64,000 bases of DNA, taken from positions 12,696,638 to 12,760,637 of the forward strand of contig NW_020654810.1 in the NCBI RefSeq assembly GCF_003589595.1, in the 5' to 3' direction. Each line of letters opens with the position of its first letter. Within the stretch, counting starts at the first letter, position 1. The translations under genes were made by a program, and so were the position numbers. The notes below the pieces were generated by a model that was not told the origin of the DNA, made no database searches, and worked only from the letters and a program-made list of their open reading frames with translations. The DNA is from Hyposmocoma kahamanoa (Eukaryota > Arthropoda > Insecta > Lepidoptera > Cosmopterigidae). Below are positions 37,501 to 48,619 of the stretch, one piece after another.

Positions 37501-40500
37501 ATTAAATTTGAATTATTATGCACAGGTGATTGATATCTTGGAAAGAGAGAGGAAAGAGATACAAGACCAAATCTTGGCAGAAATTGACACAACAGAAATT
37601 GTGTTTATGGAGCAAGCATTGACAATGCTCCGAGAAAAGGAAGAAAATCTTAACAATCAGTATGAACAACCTAAAATTATGGAACTGGACCATGCAGAGG
37701 TGCCCATTGTGTATCAAAAACAAGAGGTCAATCAAAATAAAGTTGATTGGTTTGATGTTACCGAAGATGGCGCCTCATGTATTGAAACTATTCACGACCA
37801 GGTGGAAGACTTGGCTATTAGTCTTGCCCAAACTAATCTGAATCCAGAGGCACCAAGCTTTGTGTTGGATGAACTGAATGACAATCAGTCAGAGGAGTTT
37901 CCTCTTATTGAGAATGCACCGCCAGAAGTTGTGGAACAAAAAATAGACAACGCTTGTAGTGACATTGATAAACAGAATCAAGCAAAATATTTCTATTTCT
38001 ATCAAGGTTTGTCACTAAACGTGTATTGTGTTGTGCTCGCATTGGCACAAAAATCATCTATTATCCTGTTTTACAGCTGAAGATGGTCAACAAGTGTTCT
38101 TGAACAGCCTGAATGTTCGTATTCTAAACGCTTCGTGGGGTGTTCTCGCCGCTGCACCCCCTATCATACGCGGCCGTGTTTTGCACAGAGAAACACTGTC
38201 ACTAGGCGAACAGGTAACATTATAGGCAATTTATAACTTTAAATTTGATATTTGAAATGGTAACATTTTTATAATTTTTTTATAGACACGAAAACACATG
38301 CCCCATACTGCCCATTTGCCTCTCTATTGTTCGTTTGATGTCGTCGAGCTGGACTTGCAGCCGCCCTATGTCACGCCGGGGGCATTGCAAAATTTTGCAG
38401 GTAAAACCAAATTTTAAATACCCCATATTGTTTCAATTTTACTATCAGTAATACCACAGTATTACAATATCTTCCCTACATTAGCGCAACGTCTTTGCGA
38501 TACCACCGCTCGCTGTTATGCGCAGATGTGCAAGGGTTGTCAGTTTCTCACACAATGCAAAAAAATTGTGATTATTATTCAAATTTAAATAAAATTTTTT
38601 TAATTCAGATTATGTCCATATTATTGTAACGTAATCATTCATTAACAATTCTTATTATTTTCAGTACACAATAATGAAATTGTAAAAAAAAATTATTAAA
38701 TATCTAGTTACAAAGATTTACAAGTGTTGCACGGCCAACATTTACGTGACACTTTATTTTTTGATGTTTTCAGTTTTCTATTATTAAATTTAATATTAAA
38801 TAAAATTATATTCATATTCGGATGAACAGTTATAAAACGGGAATAGCAGTGCTTTTTTTAAATATGTTTTTTAATATACATCCATCCTTCAAAATGCAAG
38901 GTCACATACATTTTATATACATGTTATTTAAATTGTTTAGTGTTTTTATCTTTCAAGTCAGGTCTTTGATCAGCATCTATCCATAGCTGGCACTGGAAAG
39001 AAAAATATCCAATGTTTATTACATATAAAATATGAGCTGGTAATCTCGAAAACAACATTAACATTCACATACACATTGTATATACATTGTGAATCTTATT
39101 TCATAAATAACCAAACATCGCGATATAGATTTCACGAGGCCCACGTCGCGCGCGGGGCGTGCGTAAATTTTTAACACTCCACATTCAAAGAAACTCGGTA
39201 GCATAGCAGTTTCGGGGCCATACGATTTGCCAGTTCTTAAAATATCATGACGCCGCACATGCATTCGTGCCTGCACTTTTATATCTTAAATAATTAACAA
39301 ACAAGCTATTGTAACACCTATAACCTTTTAAAAAAGAAATACCTAAATAGTATCAGCATAACGTATTTGTTTTTCACAACCTACATTGGAAGTTGAAATA
39401 GTCATTTCTGCTGCTTTTGATTTCTACGGCACATGAATTAGAATTTACTTTCATAAATAGATATTATACAGGTAGGTACGTATTACAAAAATTATAGGAA
39501 AGACTCGCGTCACGGGAAAATCTACAAAATTTTTAATCCTTGTTGTATTTCGTTGTCGAATTATAAACGTACACAAAAGCGTTATGCACCATTATATACG
39601 CCTAAAACGATTTTTATAGAAGTCACTTAACGTATTCAAAAATATTTTAAATCATTTACGTACGTCGACCCTTAGCGCTCGGTACGCAAACTCAGCGCGT
39701 TCGCTCGCATCGGCCGAAGCCGCCCGACCCCCCTCGAACACCGCTTCTTTGCTCTGCGCAAGTAGATTCGTTGCGCAACCGAATGGTTTGTAAAACTGTG
39801 GTAATACTATCAATTTAAATTGTGTTATTTGTAATGGTAGATGAGCTCGACCGTCGTGCTCGTACTCGCGCACGTCACGAAAGAGAAGAGCGGCGACGAG
39901 AGCGCGCTTATCGCCGCGCTATGGAAGGACCTCCGAAACCCGATTTCTCTTCAGATGTGTTATTCCCACCCGCACCGCCATCATTCAGCCCCCCCTCGTC
40001 GACTCATTCAAGTATGCCGTTTGAAGAGTTGAGTCCTTCTACTAGTGCCACTTCACCACCTGGGCTTTCTTTTGCAAAGGTAAACAGTGTATCATTTTCA
40101 GTTTTATGTAGAAATATTCTGATATACATTGTGAAACAAGCACTTATTCATTCCGTCACTTGATATTTTAAAAATAGTTATTTTTGTTAGAATTGCGGAA
40201 AGTTAGTCATTATTCACGAGTCTCGAGGCTTCTTGGCCCGAGCTAGAGACCAGGGTCAAGACTCGAGACAAGTGAAAATGACAAATCCGCACGTGTATCA
40301 AACGACGTTTTTTAATACATTTGCGAATAAACTACATTGAAAGTAAAATAAAACAGTATTAAAAAAAAGAACTTTCTTTGTCTGATAAAAATTCAGAGTA
40401 CAATGGCAACTGTTGCCAGTATTCAGCCACATTAAAATTACTATTTTAGTGGCGCGGCGTCCTTGTTAATACTCAATCAGCCATCTTTATGGAAAATATT

Positions 40501-40993
40501 TTGGTATTTTTAAATGTAACCCGTTGTTTTATAAAACACCTGTGCAATTTAAACAAATAAGATGTTTGTAAGTAAATATAAGTTTTAATGATGAATGACT
40601 TACGTCACAATAAATATACAATCTTTTTAGTTCTATGTTTAAGACTTGAAACAACAGTAAATTAAAAAAGAATGGAAAAGTAAAAAGCACTAGTGCGACA
40701 ATTCTATCTTTCGGCACGATTTGTAGTACGAAAAATACCGCGTTTTGAGCAACTGTATTAAAAATTATGTTACCTATTTTTAGATGGCAAGCACTAGTGG
40801 CACATGGCGCATTCGTAAAGTGGCTCCTCCGCCACCCCCTCCGCCTGAAGAGGATGAAGGATTAGCTCCAAGAGGTTTGAACCTCAGCGACGCCATTGAG
40901 GCCGCATTACACGCTGCGCCAGGGTCGGCTGGTAAGAAAAAGAAGTCGAAGCCAAAAGTCCTTTTTGCCACTGGCATGCACCGCGCTGCCTAA
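31582..40993 (+). CDS. RNF10: RING finger protein 10 (E3 ubiquitin ligase)
   Basis: Eleven exons: 31582-31657, 31906-32101, 32686-32892, 33824-33914, 34080-34301, 35295-35453, 37526-38006, 38077-38213, 38286-38400, 39841-40079 and 40784-40993, about 710 aa, all phases closing. Exon 2 could instead begin at 31921 (also in phase). The conserved LNHLLNF block, NCQFVV block and a C3HC4 RING at residues 200-241 (C200, C203, C215, H217, C220, C223, C238, C241) match RNF10 in order and spacing. An E/D-rich segment (exon 7) and a basic RARTRARHEREERRRERAYR helix plus a proline-rich tail follow. Vertebrate RNF10 ubiquitinates 40S ribosomal proteins uS3/uS5 during stalled initiation; this role is inferred. 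Intron 6 (35454-37525) hosts a hairpin and a fold-back element. Confidence 0.95.
33037..33233 (+). repeat. Common moth-type repeat (CCGACTTCAAAAAAGGAGGA-like), copy 1
   Basis: TAACCAACTTCAAAAAAGGA followed by TATGTATGTTACTCGATAAC and a TTTTGTTGG...TTTGAAGAAAATC block. The same modules in the same order occur at 35843-36010 (+) and 62820-63017 (-). Inside RNF10 intron 3. Confidence 0.85.
33430..33665 (+). mobile_element. tRNA-derived SINE with poly(A) tail
   Basis: The head is tRNA-like: A box TGGCCGAACGG and B box GGTTCGATTCC, spaced as in a pol III promoter. It is followed by an unrelated body (TCTCGTGAGTTTGGGTGTAA) and ends in about 18 A residues at 33645-33665. It sits in RNF10 intron 3 in the sense orientation. 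Target duplications are not obvious. Confidence 0.85.
34544..35070. mobile_element. Element with 45-bp perfect terminal inverted repeats
   Basis: TAGGAAATGAAACTATTTTT at 34544 and its exact reverse complement ending at 35070 are part of arms at least 45 bp long (34545-34589, 35025-35069). The interior is AT-rich with CAGGCCCTGTACAGGTCCCA near 34612 and no coding capacity. In RNF10 intron 5; superfamily unknown. Confidence 0.75.
35112..35164. repeat. 22-bp hairpin upstream of RNF10 exon 6
   Basis: Arms 35112-35133 and 35143-35164 pair with a single mismatch around ACTTCAGCA. Confidence 0.85.
35224..35261. repeat. 17-bp perfect hairpin upstream of RNF10 exon 6
   Basis: GTTGGATTTTTTAATGA at 35224-35240 pairs exactly with 35245-35261 around the tetraloop ACTT. 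It ends 33 nt before the exon 6 acceptor cut, so it could affect splicing. Confidence 0.9.
35474..35546 (+). ncRNA. Pre-miRNA-like hairpin in RNF10 intron 6 (candidate)
   Basis: Arms of 32 nt (35474-35505 and 35515-35546) pair with three internal mismatches around a 9-nt loop (GTAGTGTAT). Size, mismatch pattern and loop are those of an animal pre-miRNA. It begins 21 nt after the exon 6 end, in the sense strand of a host gene, a usual place for intronic miRNAs. I do not recognise a known mature miRNA in either arm. A short MITE is the alternative. Confidence 0.5.
35843..36010 (+). repeat. Common moth-type repeat, copy 2
   Basis: AACCGACCCCAAATAAGGAGGAG-like start, GTGTGTATGTTACGCTATTA, then the TTTTGTTGG and TTTGAAGAAAAT modules as at 33037. 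It ends about 40 bp before the fold-back element. Confidence 0.75.
36053..37128. mobile_element. Fold-back element with long modular inverted repeats
   Basis: CATGGTCGAGTTTTTGAAAT at the left end is mirrored by a reverse-complement end at 37128. Each arm is built of modules: CAGATAAAAAGTCGCTATTT, AGTCGCAAAAAACAA, GTTCAAAAGTTATAA, GGCACCATTTCTCAAT, CTAGATTTAGTCGTTACGCC. The left arm is about 290 bp and the right arm about 470 bp. Non-coding, in RNF10 intron 6. A related single arm lies at 42988-44150. Confidence 0.8.
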
Positions 40994-41182
40994 TGGTTTA
41001 TCTGCGTACAATATTTCGCATATTAGCAATAGAACAAATTCATTTATTTGTAAAAATAACAAATACTGTGTTGATTAACCACCCTCAAATATTATGTTTT
41101 CATAATTTTTCGCTGAAGATACAACTTTTTGGATGTTCATCATCATTTTAGTAACTTTTTTCCACAATATTGTTGTTGTTCT

Positions 41183-41188
41183 AATAAA
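41183..41188 (+). terminator. Poly(A) signal of RNF10
   Basis: AATAAA 190 nt after the stop at 40991-40993. Confidence 0.65.
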
Positions 41189-41637
41189 TGATTACATTCA
41201 AATTGGGATAATTAATTGTATGACTGTATCATTATGTAATATGTAGGTAGATCTGCTTGTTGCGGTGACTGGTTTATGCCTTTTACTCATTGACCTACTA
41301 ACAAATGGACGTCGGGTTCGCGCTTAAAAGTGTCCGTACCTATAGGGCGTTAAAATTGCATACAGAGCGTCAGTCACGCAACAGTCTTCGTTTATTCGAC
41401 TGACAGCGCGGTTGTCAATCATGCAGTACTATACAATAACAACTTGTAAAAATTACGGCAGTAAAGTGTAAAAACAGGATTTTGTATCATATTTTCACTA
41501 AACAAATATATTGTGTTATCATAGTTTTCATTTAAAAGTGTTGTTTGGTACAGTTTTAAAGTGCTTAATTTATATATAAATTAATCGTAAATTACAAAAG
41601 CAAACAAAATAATCAAATAGCTAGCTATCCTTTTTCT

Positions 41638-42035
41638 ACACATTGCATGCGCAAAGGATGGAAACAGAACCCATTACGTCAATTTCAAGAAGCCTAAATA
41701 AACTTCTTGGTCGTTTTCAATTGTTCGAACTATAAGCGATTGAAATATTTGGAACAAAGAAACTATAGACTTGTGTTGATTTTAATCTTATTTTTAAAAT
41801 GACTTTTTATTAAACGTTAGCAATAACTAACAAAATATTGTTGTACTCGTTTTACTGCTTGGGATTACCTATCAGAAGTCAGAAAATACATTTGCCCGAA
41901 ATAACGTTAGCTCAAATTTTCATAATGTCAAATGTATTTTTTTAGGAATATTACAAAACACTAGCTAATTTTGGCTTTGTGTTCTTACAAAGCCAAAATT
42001 AGCTTTTGTTTTATTGCATCAAAATTACTTTAAAG
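41638..42035 (+). repeat. Dispersed repeat, copy 2 (partner at 2504)
   Basis: Direct copy of 2504-2860. It differs by an 18-bp perfect inverted repeat (41963-41980 and 41987-42004, 6-nt loop) around AGCTAATTTTGGCTTTGT, which is a single arm in copy 1. Confidence 0.8.
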
Positions 42036-42987
42036 CGTAACGGTTTTGTTATAAATCGGTTTTCGGAATTACGGATATATGAGTTTACGTTTAGTTGTAA
42101 TATCGGTACAATTAATTTAGTACAAGCTTATTTTCACATTTGTAGTAATATTTGTATGTGTGTATCTGCCCAACTGTTTATTATATCTTTAAGTGAATTT
42201 GTACAAAATTCGACATAATAATATGTATAAAAATTAATTAATATTTACGAGAAAGGCTACTCCATTGCTCTTATGTTAAAGTATTTTTCAGTCGAAGCTA
42301 AATATGGTGCATTTTGTTGTTTCCAGTAGAAGCTGAATATGGGGTTTTTGGGCCCTTAAATTGTTGCAAGCAAAATTAGGCAGTACTGCAATGACGTTAT
42401 AACTTAAATTAAATGTTTTAGTTTTTTATATTTCGTTAGATGTCACTACGTTTGTATGGGTTAATTTCGGACATTTTTTTTAGTGGTTTTTGTATTTGAC
42501 CCGATGTCCATTTCTTGGTAGGTCAATACTCTTTTTTCTTCAATTATTTTGTATATTATTCTTATATATTATTCTTTTTTTGGTCAATTACTTTTACTCC
42601 ATCTTATTATTTGTGAAGTTAAGTTCCTTCTGTTTAAATAATATTATTACAAATAGTTTACAGAAACCGTTAGGTAAGAATAGTGAAGGTGTATAATTAT
42701 CCTTTTGTGATTTGTTGGTGCAAAATGTTCCGGCTACTTAATAGGTATCAGAGTTTTTATTTTAATTACATTATTTATTAGGGTATCCTCTTACCGTTTA
42801 ACGGCAAAAATTTTTAGCATGTATGCTGCTGTATCATTGTATTACAATATCAGATTTTGGTGAAATAAATAAATGTGATTAATTTGAATTTTATTTCTTC
42901 ACTCTCGCCAAATACAAAACACTATGTTATAAATTATAAACAAGATGAAGAAGTTCTAAGTGTCTTTAGACGCGTGCCTTATACCGT
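42036..42987. other. Intergenic, nothing recognised
   Basis: AT-rich sequence with no gene, tRNA or matchable repeat. Confidence 0.4.
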
Positions 42988-44150
42988 GACCATGGTCGAG
43001 CGTTTGAAATTGATTAGCCGTTTAGCGATTTTTTATCTAAAAAGTCTCTAGTAGTCGGGGCTAGTCGCTAGAAACTAGACTTACTCGGTCCGCCGGTCAA
43101 AAGTTATTTTCAAAAGCAAGTTTAGTAATGTTCAAAAGGGTGTTTTACTGTCTACGCTGGAATAAACTTATTCCAGCGGCGCCATTTCTCGATTTCGAGA
43201 ACCACAACACCTGGCTTAGATCTGATTACCCTAAAAAGTCATGATTTAGTCTGCTCTAGTCGTAAAGACCTAGATTTAGTCGTTACGCCGCACAGTGGGC
43301 CCAAATTGATAATTCTTGGACATATGAATAACTTGTGGAGTATCGAGGTAATTTTTTTATGTTATAGGTAATAACATTCCTAATAACTTTTATTCTTGTG
43401 TATTTTTTTGAAAAGTTGATAGTTTCGGAGAATAAAATATACACTTTATTTTTTATCTCAAAATATACGAAAATGTTATGTGTGTCGGTTACTTACAGTA
43501 TAGTTTTTTCTATGTACAAAAAATAATCCGTCTGCATGTACTTGCGTCTTTGTAAGTAAAGGTGCGGGAAAATTACCAACTTTTTTTATGTACTTTTGTA
43601 ACAAAATACATGAGCTTCACCAAAAAAGACTTAGTGTAATTAAAGAGTGTTATAACAATAACACGAAAGTTAAGTGAAACTAGTATATTGTGTTAAAAAT
43701 AAATAACAAATCTAAAAAATTTGCCACCACTCGTAAAACGGCTAGTACCTGTAAATGGATTTTTTTTCTCGATAGAGAATGATTGGACCTATGCTGTAAA
43801 TAAACCACAGACATTACATTTTTCTACATTTCGAGATAAAAAATAAAATGTTTATTTCTCCAAACAAAAAAAAAACTAAAAATTAACTCGATACTCCGCA
43901 AGTAATTCCTGTGTCCAAGAATTATCAATTTGGGCCCACTGTGCGCCGTATTGAAGTTGTTAATGTGTTTCAATGTCCACGCTGGAATAAGCTTAAACCC
44001 GGCGGCACCTTTTTTAAATATCTAGAACCATAGCTAGCTTAGATGTGATTGCACCCAGGAAAAGTCATGAATTAATCGATTCTAGTCGCATAATTTTAGA
44101 ATTAGTCGCTCTTTAGTTTAGAAGATATTGGACATTCAATTATTTTTATG
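42988..44150 (+). mobile_element. Fold-back element, single arm, interrupted by a MITE
   Basis: GACCATGGTCGAGCGTTTGA starts an arm whose modules match the right arm of 36053-37128 read in reverse, ending at ATTGGACATTCAATTATTTT. The arm is split at 43290 by the Transib-like MITE and resumes at 43944. The mirror arm is missing. Confidence 0.75.
43291..43943. mobile_element. Transib-like MITE (CACAGTG ends, 5-bp CGCCG duplication)
   Basis: The termini are CACAGTGGGCCCAAATTGAT and its exact reverse complement, identical for 32 bp and similar further in, so the whole 653 bp nearly folds on itself. It is flanked on both sides by CGCCG (43286-43290 and 43944-43948); removing the element and one CGCCG restores the fold-back arm (GTTACGCCG + TATTGAAG). 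A CACWRTG terminus with a GC-rich 5-bp duplication is the known pattern of Transib transposons, relatives of RAG. No transposase is encoded. Confidence 0.8.
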
Positions 44151-44317
44151 TGAAAACACAATAGACACCGCTAGGACTGGTAGTTGTAATGGTACTAACT
44201 GGGTGATAAATCTGTTAAAGATTTCTCATAGATGGCGCTACGACTAAAAAGTCGTTGAAAGACCAAGTACAAAGACACGACGCAAGCACATAGAAAAATT
44301 CGTGAGGTCCGTTGGTT

Positions 44318-44391
44318 CGTTCCGTGGCTTAGTTGGTATAGCGTCTGGCACGGTATGCAAGAAGACGTCGGTTCGAATCCGACCGGGACGA
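44318..44391 (+). tRNA. tRNA-like sequence (pseudogene or SINE head)
   Basis: The acceptor stem CGTTCCG/CGGGACG, D-arm with TTAGTTGGTAT loop and T-arm GTCGG-TTCGAAT-CCGAC all form. The anticodon stem (CTGGC/GCAAG) has one mismatch and the loop ACGGTAT lacks the universal U33, with one extra nucleotide before the stem. The nominal anticodon GGT is not used in eukaryotes. A T-run (44397-44402) follows like a pol III stop. I judge it a degenerate tRNA or tRNA-derived repeat, not a working tRNA. Confidence 0.55.
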
Positions 44392-44621
44392 AGGAATTTT
44401 TTCTGAGTGTTCGATCTTTGTATTAATAATTATAATACAATAGACACTTTTAGTATATCTTTTATTATTTTTCCTAGATCAGAAAAACAATACAAATCTA
44501 ATAAAAATCAAATTTATTAATGACTTATCAAATTTACTGAATCAATCGCTCACAATTCCAAAATGAATGATCTGAATTAAATTAACACGAATTATCTGAA
44601 TTAACAAACATCAATCATCAA

Positions 44622-47600
44622 TCACAATAAGTTTCCCTTACATAATCTCTCCATGGGGTCGTTTGAAAATACCAACCAAGGGTGAATTTTGTCTACTGCA
44701 ACCACGGCTTTATAAGTTTGTTTACCGTTACGACGCGTGATGGGCGTGTCTTCAATTTCAAATGTATCATTGCCTAGGTTTTTTACGATTCTATAAGGCC
44801 CGCTACATTTAGGGAGTAGTTTTTTGCTTCGACCTGGCACCGGATTACCTAGCTCCCTTTTCACTCGCACCAAATCACCAATGTTGTAGTTGGTGCCTTC
44901 GTTTCTCCCATTGTCAAAACGAGCTTTTTGTTTAAATTGCTCCTTTCTCATCTTATCAATTGCTCTCTCCCTTATTTCACCCCGATTGAGATTTCCGTGG
45001 GCCTCAGACACTTGAATTCATAGGTCCATCTGAACTTCCCGTCGGTATCGTTCCAAAGAGCAATTCCGTTGGTGTTTTACCAGTGGTCTTGTTTATAGTA
45101 TTGTTGAGTTCCTGCTATACTTTAATTATAGCCATATCCCATTCGTTGTCTGGCTTATCATGATTACTGGTGGCAAGAGACTCTAAAATAGAGCGATTAT
45201 AACGCTCTATTTATCCGTTTGCTCTCGGAGTCGCGATGGCGTTTAGCACATGAAGAATTCCCTTTTCTTTAATAAAAGCCGTAAAAGCATGACTTGTAAA
45301 ACTTGTACCTCTGTCCGTTATTATACGGAGCGGTATTCCGAATAACGAGAAATAATCTTCAAACACCGAAATTGTAGTGTTTGTTTTGCAATTTTTGACG
45401 GCTCACTTACATCAATTACACTTACATCAATGTAAGTAAATTTGGTAAAAGAATCAATAATCGCTAGAATATATGCATTTTGTTTTTTACTCAAAGGGAA
45501 CGGTCCACAGTGGTCCGCATGTAGTGTTTCAAACGGTTTATTAGGCTTGGGTATCGGGTGCAACATACCCACTTTTGGACCGCCGGTAACTTTGTTATGT
45601 GCGCAATGTAGGCAGGATTTGCAATGTTTTTAAATAAATTTACGCATATTTTTAAACCCAATATACTTTACGTATCCTGTCGTACGTTTTATCGTACCCG
45701 AAGTGCCAGACGTCGTCACCGCTTTCGAGACGATATCATTTCTTTTTACTATTCTATATAATTTTCTTAATTCTTTACTATGAAATAGTTTTTAATTTCT
45801 ATCAAATTATTGGATCCGAATCCTTAAGGATTTCAACAATTATCTTTAGCTCATCGTCAGCCAATTATCATCATAGTTACCATCTATGCCAATACGAAAA
45901 CGTTCAGGGGCCTTGCCATGAACTCTAATTACGGTTCAGTATAGGTTCGTAACGACAAAAAAGCGGGATGGTGATGTACACTTCATGTAGCGCTGTCTCA
46001 CTACGATTCATTTTAGGTTCTAAACTGAATCGTAATAAGAGTTCATGGTAAGGCCCCAGATCGTCATCGTGAAATAATGGTATTTCAGTATCGACAGGGT
46101 TTCTGCTTAAAGCGTCTACATGGGCCATTTTAGACCCTGCGCGATACTCAATTGTGAAATCAAACTCCTGCATGGCTATCCATTATCTCGCGACTCGGGG
46201 AACTAAATCCCTTTTCGTCGTTTGTACTACGGATCGCGTTACAGTCTGTGACAAGTTTAAACGGAACACTGAGAAGATACACACGAAATTTGTTAAAAGC
46301 CATAGTTACTGCGAGAGTTTTCAACTCGTACGCGTGAAATTTTTGTTCTTCAGGAGAGGTTTGCCTACTGTAATAGGCAACAGGCTGCAGTCCTCTCACA
46401 CTTATCTGTAATAGTATCGCTCCAACCGCCTCCTTACTCGCATCCGTATGGACCTCAACTTGCGCTTGGGGATCATACAGAGCGAGTATTGGTCTATTAA
46501 TGAGTCTTTCCTTGAGGCTATTGAAGGCGTTCATTTGATCCATTCCAAAATGCCATGGTATATCCTTTTTTGTAAGTTGCGTAAGGGGTCGAGCTATGAT
46601 CGAAAAATTGTGGACAAATCTACAAAAATAGCTGGCCAAACCTACGAATATACGCACTTCGTGTGCATTTTTAGGGACGAGGAATCGCTTTACAGCTTCT
46701 ATCTTATGAGTACCTGGTCTAATCCCATCCTTCGTTACTTTGTAGCCCAAGTATTCGATGCGTTCTTGGAAAAACACACACTTCTTTATGTTTAGTGTTA
46801 GTTTGGCATTTCTCAACATAACAAAAACTCTCTCTAATTTTTCTAGCCTCTCTTGGACAGTACTTGACGGATCCAATAAATCGTCCATGTACGCTAGCGC
46901 CAATTTTTGTCCAATTCCGTTCACCATAGCGTTTATGGCTCTTTGAAATACGCTTTGAGCATTCGCTAAAACAAAGGGCGGTTTGTATTCGTACAAACCA
47001 TCTGGGGTAATGAACGCAGTGAGGTGTTTACATTCCTCCGCTACGGGGACCTGATAATAGCCAGATGCAAAATTTATACTAGTAAAGTACTGGTTACCAC
47101 CTAAACAGTCCAACTTATCTTCTATTCTGGGTAAAGGATATATATCCTTGATTGTTTTTCTATTTAGCGCACGATAATCCACGCATAAGCGCTTTTCGCC
47201 ATTCTTTTTATTCACTAAGAGGACTGGGCTTGCGTAAGAAGACGAACTTTCCCTTATAATTCCATTCCGAAGTAAATCATCTATAATGAGAGACAGCTGT
47301 TCTTTCTCTTTATACGACATTCTATACGGATTGTAAACTACGGGACTATCATCTTTAAGTCTAATAACCATTTCAGTTAAATTCGTTTTACCGAGTTTAC
47401 CGAGTAACCTCTGAACTTCAATAATAATTCACTAAGTTTTTCACTGTATTGTTTAGTCAAATTGGTGCCTACGTGAATTTCATCCAACGGTAACGGTGAT
47501 TTGTGTGTTGAGGCAACATTGGTGAATCCAACATAAGGTTCTTTTATCTCATCAAAAGCGGATCCTCGAGGCAGCACGTTATTTTCTTTAAAAGTTAAGC

Positions 47601-48500
47601 GCGTCTTCCCAACGGATGATATTATTATAAAACCTTTATTTACCTTCTGAGAAATTATGTACACCCGGTAAAATAATATATTGCGAACCTATTGGTCTTC
47701 AAAAACCAACCGGCACATATAAGGCACCGCAATATTTTGTCACTGTGCTTACTTCTACTGGAGAGGTAGTAGCCGCATCAACCGTAACTTTTTCTATTAA
47801 ATTTAATTTAATTTAAGCGTTCGTCTCGGAAAGGTCGACAGAAGATGCACAATAAAATAGTAATTCCTGTTGAGTTTTGAGCATAATTTATATTCGGCAA
47901 TTCGGTGGATGTTTGTCCTATTATTATGTCACAAGACACGTAATGATCGGCCACTATTACGAGATCAATTTCCGCTTCAATATCGTCTACATTTATGACA
48001 CCTTTAACAGTGCCTAATGGCTTAACACTAGAAATTCCGAAACCACGTAGATGTGTGACACCATCGGTAAGCGCCCAATTGTCGAAAATTTCCATTTTAG
48101 CCACACTTTCCTTTAACAGAGTACAGCTGCTACCTAAATCGATAAATGCATTTTTTATCACGCCTTGAATTTTAACATTTTTATAATATTTTTCAATATC
48201 ATGCTCATTTCATCGGATGTGCATGACGTTAGATAGTGCTGTAAGTTGCAACATTTTATTACTACCTGCTTCAGTTGCGCTGGTAATAGGAGCGATTTTA
48301 TTTTGACAATCTTGAGCTAAATGCCCCACTATGCGACAAACAGTGTAGTGTAGAAGAGATGTATCTCTTCATCGGCTTAGTGCACCTAGAACGAATATGA
48401 CCGGCGTCTCCACAATTGAAACAAATTATGTCGTTTTTCAAAGCGTCGGAGTTAACGCGTACCGCGACCGGGCTTGGTTAAGTCTGTTATTGTTGGTGAA
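44622..48500 (-). pseudogene. Ty3/gypsy retrotransposon, gag to integrase
   Basis: Minus strand in order: gag zinc knuckles CFNCGDAGHIRSRC (near 48400) and, one frame off, CRIVGHLAQDC (near 48320); aspartic protease 48161-47808 (AFIDLGSS, IIIGQ); reverse transcriptase and RNase H 47371-46160 (CVDYRALNRK, AYMDDLL, VEVHTDASKEAVGA); integrase with HHCC remnants and ETLHADHCGPF at about 45640-45321; and a C-terminal GPY-like block (CSGPYRIVK) at 45011-44622. Defects: the first RT catalytic Asp block reads TSINFAS instead of a D-containing motif, and the integrase core is broken near 45380 and 45020-45320. No env and no LTRs were found. Dead. Confidence 0.88.
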
Positions 48501-48589
48501 TGACTTTATCTCATTTCTACGTTTATTGATATGATTATCATTTTGCGCTAATGTTTTCATACGAAAACAGTTGCTCTGGCTCCTCAAAG

Positions 48590-48618
48590 CGTGCGTGCGT
48601 GCGCGCGCGCGTGTGTGT
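48590..48618. repeat. (GC/GT)n microsatellite
   Basis: GTGCGTGCGTGCGCGCGCGC followed by GTGTGTGT. Confidence 0.85.
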
Positions 48619-48619
48619 C

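Noticed and set aside
39652..39873. Minus-strand frame in a GC-rich patch of RNF10 intron 9
   Set aside because: No domain; it overlaps the RNF10 exon 10 acceptor on the other strand.
44318..44391. Functional tRNA gene
   Set aside because: No U33, a mismatch in the anticodon stem, an extra base and an anticodon not used in eukaryotes.
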